DNA from: JAZGAE01 sp036475545
GTDB taxonomy: Bacteria; Pseudomonadota; Alphaproteobacteria; DATDPM01
DNA: 18,822 nucleotides
Direction: 5' to 3'
NCBI GenBank assembly: GCA_036475545.1
Contig: JAZGAE010000064.1
Span: forward strand, 1-18,822
Position numbers and translations under genes: made by a program. Positions 14,239-18,822 of this stretch are shown one piece after another. Every line of letters starts with the position of its first letter. Position 1 is the stretch's first letter. A model generated the notes under the pieces. That model made no database searches and was not told the origin of the DNA. It was given only the letters and a program-made list of their open reading frames with translations.

Positions 14239-14275
14239 AGCATAGTCCGGTCAGGTTGACCGGACTATGCGCTAG
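14235..14275 (+). repeat. 41-bp palindrome, full form of the repeat, at the methyltransferase stop
   Basis: The left arm (14235-14253, CTAGAGCATAGTCCGGTCA) pairs with the right arm (14257-14275): 18 of 19 positions match, with one A-G mismatch and a 3-base GGT loop. The left 22 bases equal the copies at 110-131 and 11709-11730 apart from one base. The TAG at 14236-14238 is the gene's stop codon. It lies between two convergent genes and, being symmetric, could end transcription from both sides. No T tract is present. Confidence 0.88.
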
Positions 14276-14369
14276 CGCGCCGTAGCCTGCCGGCCCTCTC
14301 GGACAGATGCGGCCGAACGATGGCGGTCCGCCGCCCTTCGCCCCATCAGCGCGGGAACCAGGGCACGCG

Positions 14370-15749
14370 CTACGTCGCCACCTCGGAAAGGAAATCCTCG
14401 TATTTGCCGCCCGCGCTCCGCGGGATCTCGTCGTGGTAGGTGAAGGTGAGCTCGAACGGGCAGGGGAGCCGCGAGAGGATGTGCTCGCGCAGCTTCTGTT
14501 CCTCTTCCGGCGTCAACTCCCGCTCGGTCACGAACCTCGCTTCGATGGTCTCCAGGGTCTTCTGGACGAACTGATGTTGTCTAATGGGGGCAAGCTCGGC
14601 GAACTTCCTCGACCCGAAGGACGGCCAGTATCTCTCGCCGGTCGGGGCGACGAGGGTGTTTCGCACCCGGCCCACGATGCGCCTGAGCACCGGCAGTCCC
14701 CGGCCGCACGGGCAAGGCTCCCCCACCTCGGCATAGTCGCCGAGCTCGTAGCGGACCAAAGGCATGGCGAAGTTGTGCAGTGCGGTTACCACCACCTTGC
14801 CGACTTCCCCGGGCGCGCAGGCTCGACCGTCGTCGTCGAGAACCTCTACCAGAGCGACCTCGGACTGGACGTGGTAGTGCTCGTGATCGGGACACTGCAA
14901 CGCGATGTATCCCACCTCCTGGGCGCTATACATGTCGGTCACCGGAACGCCCCATGCTTGACGGCAGGCGTCTCTGACCTCCGAGGAGAGAATCTCGGTC
15001 ATGGTGAGGACATGCACGAGATCGGGGAACGCGATCCCGCGCTGCTCACAGTGCGTCGCCAGCTGCAACAGGTTCGAGGGAAAGGTGAGGAGGTAGCCGG
15101 GATTCTGCCGTTGCAGCCATTCGACCTGCTGCTCGACGCTGGCGGCGATACTGAGCGCCAGCGACGGGCCGGTGGCGAAGACCAAACCGGCGGAAGCCCC
15201 CCAACTCTTGGTCATCCTGCCCTGGGGGTAGTTGGTCGCAGGATTCTTGAACTTGCGGATGGCGGCGAATTTCTTGGTGAGATCGCGGCGGTGCCACAAA
15301 TGGTTTCGCAGGGTGATGACCTGCCAGAAGAAGTCGGTTAGCTCGGTGATTAGTGTCGTGACCGGCGTGCCCGTCGATCCCGAGCTCACGACCGTTTGGG
15401 CTTTACCATGGCCCTTAGGTATCCGCCGGCTTTGCAGGGCGGCCCCCGAATCCTGAAGGTCCTGGCGCGTGAGGAGCGGTAACCGCTCCCACTCGTCGGG
15501 ACCGATCGGCTGTCCCGGCCGGATGCCTGCCGCCTTGAGGCGTTGGCGCTGGAACGGCACGGTCTTCCATGCGTGGGCGAGCAGGACGCTCAGCTGTTGG
15601 AACTGGTGGCGCAGCAGCGTCTCGGGCGGCCACCATTGGCTTTCGGCAAGCTGATACTGGAGGGCCAGCCGTGTCACCGCCGCCGGCGCCGGCACGGCGG
15701 GCCACGTGACCCCTGGAAGGTTGGATGTGGGGACCCGCGGTGGCTGCAT
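14370..15749 (-). CDS. Phenylacetate-CoA ligase / CapK-family adenylate-forming enzyme
   Basis: The 459-residue protein belongs to the ANL superfamily branch of PaaK, CapK and coenzyme F390 synthetase. Visible motifs are the phosphate loop SSGSTGTP at 122-129, YSAQEVG at about 274-280, the ATP-ribose motif RYELGD at 333-338, a CPCGR cysteine pair at 346-350, GRVRNTL in the hinge region, and C-terminal K449 in SAGGKYEDF, where the catalytic lysine is expected. It should activate a carboxylic acid as an adenylate, probably then to a thioester. The full-length CapK-like members often sit in polysaccharide loci, and true PaaK in phenylacetate degradation; neither pathway is seen here. The ATG at 15749 is preferred to one at 15818 (the extra 23 residues look non-coding). 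It lies 187 bases downstream of tctB on the same strand. Confidence 0.85.
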   Translation of the reverse strand: MQPPRVPTSNLPGVTWPAVPAPAAVTRLALQYQLAESQWWPPETLLRHQFQQLSVLLAHAWKTVPFQRQRLKAAGIRPGQPIGPDEWERLPLLTRQDLQDSGAALQSRRIPKGHGKAQTVVSSGSTGTPVTTLITELTDFFWQVITLRNHLWHRRDLTKKFAAIRKFKNPATNYPQGRMTKSWGASAGLVFATGPSLALSIAASVEQQVEWLQRQNPGYLLTFPSNLLQLATHCEQRGIAFPDLVHVLTMTEILSSEVRDACRQAWGVPVTDMYSAQEVGYIALQCPDHEHYHVQSEVALVEVLDDDGRACAPGEVGKVVVTALHNFAMPLVRYELGDYAEVGEPCPCGRGLPVLRRIVGRVRNTLVAPTGERYWPSFGSRKFAELAPIRQHQFVQKTLETIEARFVTERELTPEEEQKLREHILSRLPCPFELTFTYHDEIPRSAGGKYEDFLSEVAT

Positions 15750-15936
15750 GCTTCTCTTTTCCCCCGGCGGCTCGACCGCTATCTCACCATGGGCATCCCG
15801 AGGCGGTGGCTGCGGCACCGCCCCGGTACCCCTGCAATAACAACAATGGTGGTCGAAAGGAAAGGCGGGGAGCTTTCGAGACGCCCAAGGCCCGGGATCC
15901 TTTCTTTCCGCTCCGGTGCTTGCGCGGCCCCCGCGG

Positions 15937-16398
15937 TCATGGCCATCCGATCGGATGCACGGGCAGCGGCACGCCGAGCGCGTTCATGAACACGCCATAC
16001 GCGACGGCGAAGCAGAGCAGGGCGAGTCCTCCCGCCATCAGCCAGCCCTCGCCATGCAACTTGAGATACAGAAAGACGTAGAGCGGCAACCCCGCGAGGT
16101 AGCCCAGCAGATACAGGGCGGGAAGGACGCCGAGCAGCCAGAGCGCGCCAAAGGCGACGGGCTTCACGGCTGGAGGCGATACCTCGCGCCGCTCGTCGTC
16201 TGGCCCCGGACCGCCCTGGCGCCCGGCGGAGACCACCTGGACGATCCGCAGCCCGCACAGCGCGCACGTCACCAAGCCGACGATCAACGGAAACCGCATC
16301 ACGGTGAGCGAGTACTGGAATGAAAAAAGCCCCAGGCCCAGGAACGTCCCTATGAAGAGGGCGAGGACGACGGGCACGAACAGTTCGTTGGTTCTCAT
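15937..16398 (-). CDS. tctB: Tripartite tricarboxylate transporter small membrane subunit TctB
   Basis: The 153-residue protein has four hydrophobic segments (about 8-26, 34-53, 83-113 and 121-145), the size and topology of TctB, the small membrane partner of TctA. Sequence conservation in this family is low, so the call rests on topology plus position. Its ATG overlaps the tctA stop in an ATGA, showing translational coupling. A longer open frame continues upstream within tctA but is a shadow. Downstream, the 187 bases before the adenylate-forming gene hold a weak 6-bp hairpin (CGAAAG at 15854-15859, CTTTCG at 15873-15878) and no clear promoter. Confidence 0.82.
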   Translation of the reverse strand: MRTNELFVPVVLALFIGTFLGLGLFSFQYSLTVMRFPLIVGLVTCALCGLRIVQVVSAGRQGGPGPDDERREVSPPAVKPVAFGALWLLGVLPALYLLGYLAGLPLYVFLYLKLHGEGWLMAGGLALLCFAVAYGVFMNALGVPLPVHPIGWP

Positions 16399-17882
16399 GG
16401 CCCGCCGCCCACTCTTCCGCCTAGTCCCCTCAGCAAAGGCCAAGCCAGGCCCAGAACGATGAGGGCGGCGATCGCCAGCGCGATCGGTCGCGTGAAGAAC
16501 CACGGACCATACGCCTGCAGCGAGATGTGCAGATAGGTCTCCAGGAGCGGCCCGAGGACGAAGCCCAAGAGGAGGGCCGGCCGGCTGTAGTCGAACTCCT
16601 TGAGAACGTAACCGAGGGCGCCGAACACGAAGACGAAGAGCACGTCCGCGGGATCGTTGCCCGCCGAGTAGGTGCCGAGTACGATGAGAACCAGCAGGAG
16701 GGGCGCGAGAACCGTTCCCCTCACGACCGTGATCTTGATGATCTGGCTTGCCAGGGCAAACACGAGCAGCGCCGCCACGACATTGGCCAGGGCGAGCACC
16801 AGGGCGAGCCCGACCGCGGTGTCCATGTGGTTGTCGAGAAAATCCGGACCCGGGTCCAGACCCAGAAGCAGGAAGCCGCCGAGGAGGACCACCATCCCCG
16901 CGCTTCCCGGAATACCGAGCGCGAGCGTGGGTATCAGAGCCCCGCCCTCCTTGGCGTTGTTGGCGCTTTCCGGCGCGATCACACCCTCGATCGCGCCGTT
17001 TCCGAATTGGTCCGGGTTGGCCGCCGTTTGTTTGGCCGCGGCATAGGCGACGAAGGTCGCCGTTTCCCCTCCCACCCCGGGCACGATGCCGACGAAGACG
17101 CCGATGAGGGAAGAGCGCAGCAGCAACCACCGGGCCCCGATGGTGGCCCTCACGCCCGCCCACACCTGCCTCCACGAAAGCTGGGCCGCCGAGTGGTCCG
17201 GAGCGATCGCCCGTCCGGTCGAAAGGGCCAGGATCTCCGGTATGGCGAACAGGCCGATGACGAGCGGGATCAACCGGAATCCGTCGAGCAGGTAATCGCT
17301 TTCCAGCCAGAACCGGGGCACGCCGGTGATCCTCTGATACCCGAAAAGGGCGAGAAAGATGCCCAGCCCCCCGGCGATGAGCCCCTTGACCATCGCGCCC
17401 CGCCCAAGGACCGCAAGGTAGGTAATGCCAAGGAGGGCCAGCAAGAAGGTCTCGGGCGAGCCGAACGACGTCACGATGGGTTGCAGGAACGGCAGCACGA
17501 CCACGAGGGCCGCGACGCCAACGACCCCACCGAGAGCCGAGGAGGTGAGGGCCGCGCCGATGGCATAGCCGCTCTGTCCCTTCTGGCTCAGGGGAAACCC
17601 GTCGATGACGGTTGCGGCATTCGGCGGCGACCCGGGAATGCCCAGCACGATGGCCGTGACGGAGCCCCCGGTATAGGTGATCGCGTGCGCGCTGAGCAGA
17701 AAGGCCAGGCCGGCGAGAGGCTCCATGCCGTAGACGAACGGCAGAAGCACGGCGAGCGCGGTGATGCCGCTAAGGCCCGGCAGGATGCCGAAGACCAGAC
17801 CGATCGGTATGGCGATGGCCATGGCGACCAGGACGTCGACGTCGAGGAAAAGGAGGAAGCCGCCCACGAGCGAGTCGAACAT
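16395..17882 (-). CDS. tctA: Tripartite tricarboxylate transporter large permease TctA
   Basis: The 495-residue inner-membrane protein has about 12 hydrophobic segments and the internal duplication of TctA: GILPGLSGITA near 32-42 and GIVPGVGGETA at 265-275, and GIPGSPPNAATVIDGFP at 81-97 echoed by IAPESANNAKEGGALIP and LGIPGSAG at 302-329. With TctB it forms the ion-driven channel that receives substrate from the periplasmic TctC. Known substrates range from citrate and tartrate to aromatic acids; none can be read from this sequence. The ATG at 17882 gives the standard N-terminus, with only a weak ribosome site. It lies 146 bases after tctC and overlaps tctB by 4 bases. Confidence 0.95.
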   Translation of the reverse strand: MFDSLVGGFLLFLDVDVLVAMAIAIPIGLVFGILPGLSGITALAVLLPFVYGMEPLAGLAFLLSAHAITYTGGSVTAIVLGIPGSPPNAATVIDGFPLSQKGQSGYAIGAALTSSALGGVVGVAALVVVLPFLQPIVTSFGSPETFLLALLGITYLAVLGRGAMVKGLIAGGLGIFLALFGYQRITGVPRFWLESDYLLDGFRLIPLVIGLFAIPEILALSTGRAIAPDHSAAQLSWRQVWAGVRATIGARWLLLRSSLIGVFVGIVPGVGGETATFVAYAAAKQTAANPDQFGNGAIEGVIAPESANNAKEGGALIPTLALGIPGSAGMVVLLGGFLLLGLDPGPDFLDNHMDTAVGLALVLALANVVAALLVFALASQIIKITVVRGTVLAPLLLVLIVLGTYSAGNDPADVLFVFVFGALGYVLKEFDYSRPALLLGFVLGPLLETYLHISLQAYGPWFFTRPIALAIAALIVLGLAWPLLRGLGGRVGGGP

Positions 17883-18028
17883 CGCCTGTTCAGCCCGCCC
17901 TCGAGGTGGGGCGCAAACGACCGCCGCCCGGAACCGCCCGGGTGGGGTCGGTGTCTATCCGGCAACGCATCGCTGGTCGCCGCCGCAAGCGGGAGGTTCC
18001 CCCTTCACGACCCGGCTCGGAACCGGCG

Positions 18029-18822
18029 TCAGTAGTACTTTTCCAACACCACCGACCTCACGCGGGCCAGTCTCTCCTCGCCGAGAGTGCTCAGCGTCTC
18101 CGCCACAAGCTCGCCCGATCGCTCGGCGGTGGCGTAGCGGATCACCCGTCCGATCTTTTCGCCTTCGGCCACCACGCCGGGGTCGGTCAGAATCTCCTCG
18201 AACGCACGCCGCAGAAACGCCACGCGCTCCTCGGGCACTCCGGGCGTGGTCGCCATGGCGCGGCCGATTTGCAACAGCCGCGAGTGGTAGTCGATCCACC
18301 ACGCCGCGTCCTCGGATAGGCTCACTTCTTCGAATATGGTTTGAACGTCTGGAAACAGGGGAGACCGTTCGCGGGCGAGCACGACGACGGGGATCATCTT
18401 GCCGCCCTGGGCGTATTTCTTCGCCGAGCTCGCGGAAACGGCCATGCCGTCCGCCTCGCCCCGGATGGCCGCGAGCGCGGCCTCCTTCGAGCCCTTGTAG
18501 CCGGTGATGATGAGGGAGTCCAAGCCGAGCGCCTCGGAGGCGAAGGCGGCGGAGAAGGCCAGCGAGCCGGCCTTGTCGTCCGCCCCCCATTTGATCGTGC
18601 GGGGCGCCTTCAGCCCGTCCGCCAGCGAACGAAACGGCGAGTTGGCGCTCCACAGGAGCACGCGCTCCTCGGAAGTTACGCGGCCCAGCCAAACCACTTC
18701 GCCCAGATCGTACCGGACCCCTTCCTTTCCCAAGAGCTGGCCCACCGCGGCGGCCGGCCCGTTGACGATCATGAGGGTCAGGCCGTCGGGCTTGGCTGCC
18801 ACCATCCGGTTGAGCGCAAGAA
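18029..18822 (-). CDS. tctC: Tripartite tricarboxylate transporter binding protein TctC (5' end outside window)
   Basis: At least 263 residues of a periplasmic TctC/Bug-family binding protein are present; the frame is still open at the right edge, so the signal peptide and first 60 or so residues are missing (usual length about 320). The visible start ALNRMVAAKPDGLTLMIVNG corresponds to the family's conserved AKPDGYT-like segment, followed by IKWGADDKAGSLAFSAAF and the ligand-loop region ITGYKGSKEAALAAIRGEADG. The ends match: a DPGVVAEGEKIG-type helix near the C-terminus. It captures a carboxylic acid in the periplasm for TctA/TctB. It is first in the visible tctC-A-B group, and the promoter lies outside the window. 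Confidence 0.88.
   Translation of the reverse strand, partial: LALNRMVAAKPDGLTLMIVNGPAAAVGQLLGKEGVRYDLGEVVWLGRVTSEERVLLWSANSPFRSLADGLKAPRTIKWGADDKAGSLAFSAAFASEALGLDSLIITGYKGSKEAALAAIRGEADGMAVSASSAKKYAQGGKMIPVVVLARERSPLFPDVQTIFEEVSLSEDAAWWIDYHSRLLQIGRAMATTPGVPEERVAFLRRAFEEILTDPGVVAEGEKIGRVIRYATAERSGELVAETLSTLGEERLARVRSVVLEKYY

Noticed and set aside
15750..15936. Possible small gene or promoter between tctB and the adenylate-forming gene
   Set aside because: No frame with a credible start and ribosome site, and no matching -35/-10 pair was found; only a weak 6-bp hairpin is present.
16527..18035. A 502-codon open frame on the plus strand opposite tctA and part of tctC
   Set aside because: Its product is a highly charged, low-complexity chain rich in Arg, Asp, Glu, Gln and Gly, as expected from the antisense of a GC-rich membrane-protein gene. 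The minus strand encodes a clear TctA there.

Overview
The window is GC-rich DNA that reads as an ordinary chromosomal region of an alphaproteobacterium. This rests on gene content and style: a PstC and PstA with long N-terminal extensions, a phoU-phoB tail on the pst operon, an AmpG-type permease, a bactofilin, and a palindromic repeat starting TAGAGCAT. The genus cannot be named from the sequence. No rRNA, tRNA, CRISPR array, insertion sequence or phage gene was seen.

Layout, left to right. Positions 1-127 hold no gene I can support, only a GC-rich imperfect hairpin and a repeat copy. On the minus strand follow a bactofilin (128-784) and an EI24/CysZ-like membrane protein (876-1577). The 484-base stretch 1578-2061 holds the remnant of an adenosine-kinase-type PfkB gene, reduced to its two ends. 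On the plus strand come an AmpG-like permease, alanine dehydrogenase with all catalytic positions intact, and a macro-domain protein. The last converges on phoB with 4 bases between the stops.

Positions 5289-13118 form a minus-strand phosphate block transcribed right to left: OprO/OprP-type porin, pstS, pstC, pstA, pstB, phoU, phoB. Its parts make one system: outer-membrane entry, periplasmic capture (PstS), ABC import (PstC, PstA, PstB), signalling (PhoU) and transcriptional response (PhoB). A good Pho box lies upstream of pstS, so PhoB probably controls its own operon. The sensor kinase PhoR is not in the window. The pstS leader has a perfect 9-bp hairpin whose 3' arm could also pair with the pstS Shine-Dalgarno sequence. 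A second GC hairpin sits between pstS and pstC.

Further right are a plus-strand methyltransferase of unknown substrate, preceded by a perfect 16-bp tandem repeat. Then, on the minus strand, come a PaaK/CapK-type adenylate-forming enzyme and a tripartite tricarboxylate transporter in the order tctC-tctA-tctB. tctC is cut by the right edge.

The most unusual non-coding signal is a 22-bp repeat present three times, each time placed so that its TAG is the stop codon of the preceding gene (bactofilin, porin, methyltransferase). The third copy is a complete 41-bp palindrome. I see no convincing novel multi-gene system; the best leads are this repeat, the pstS leader and the kinase remnant.
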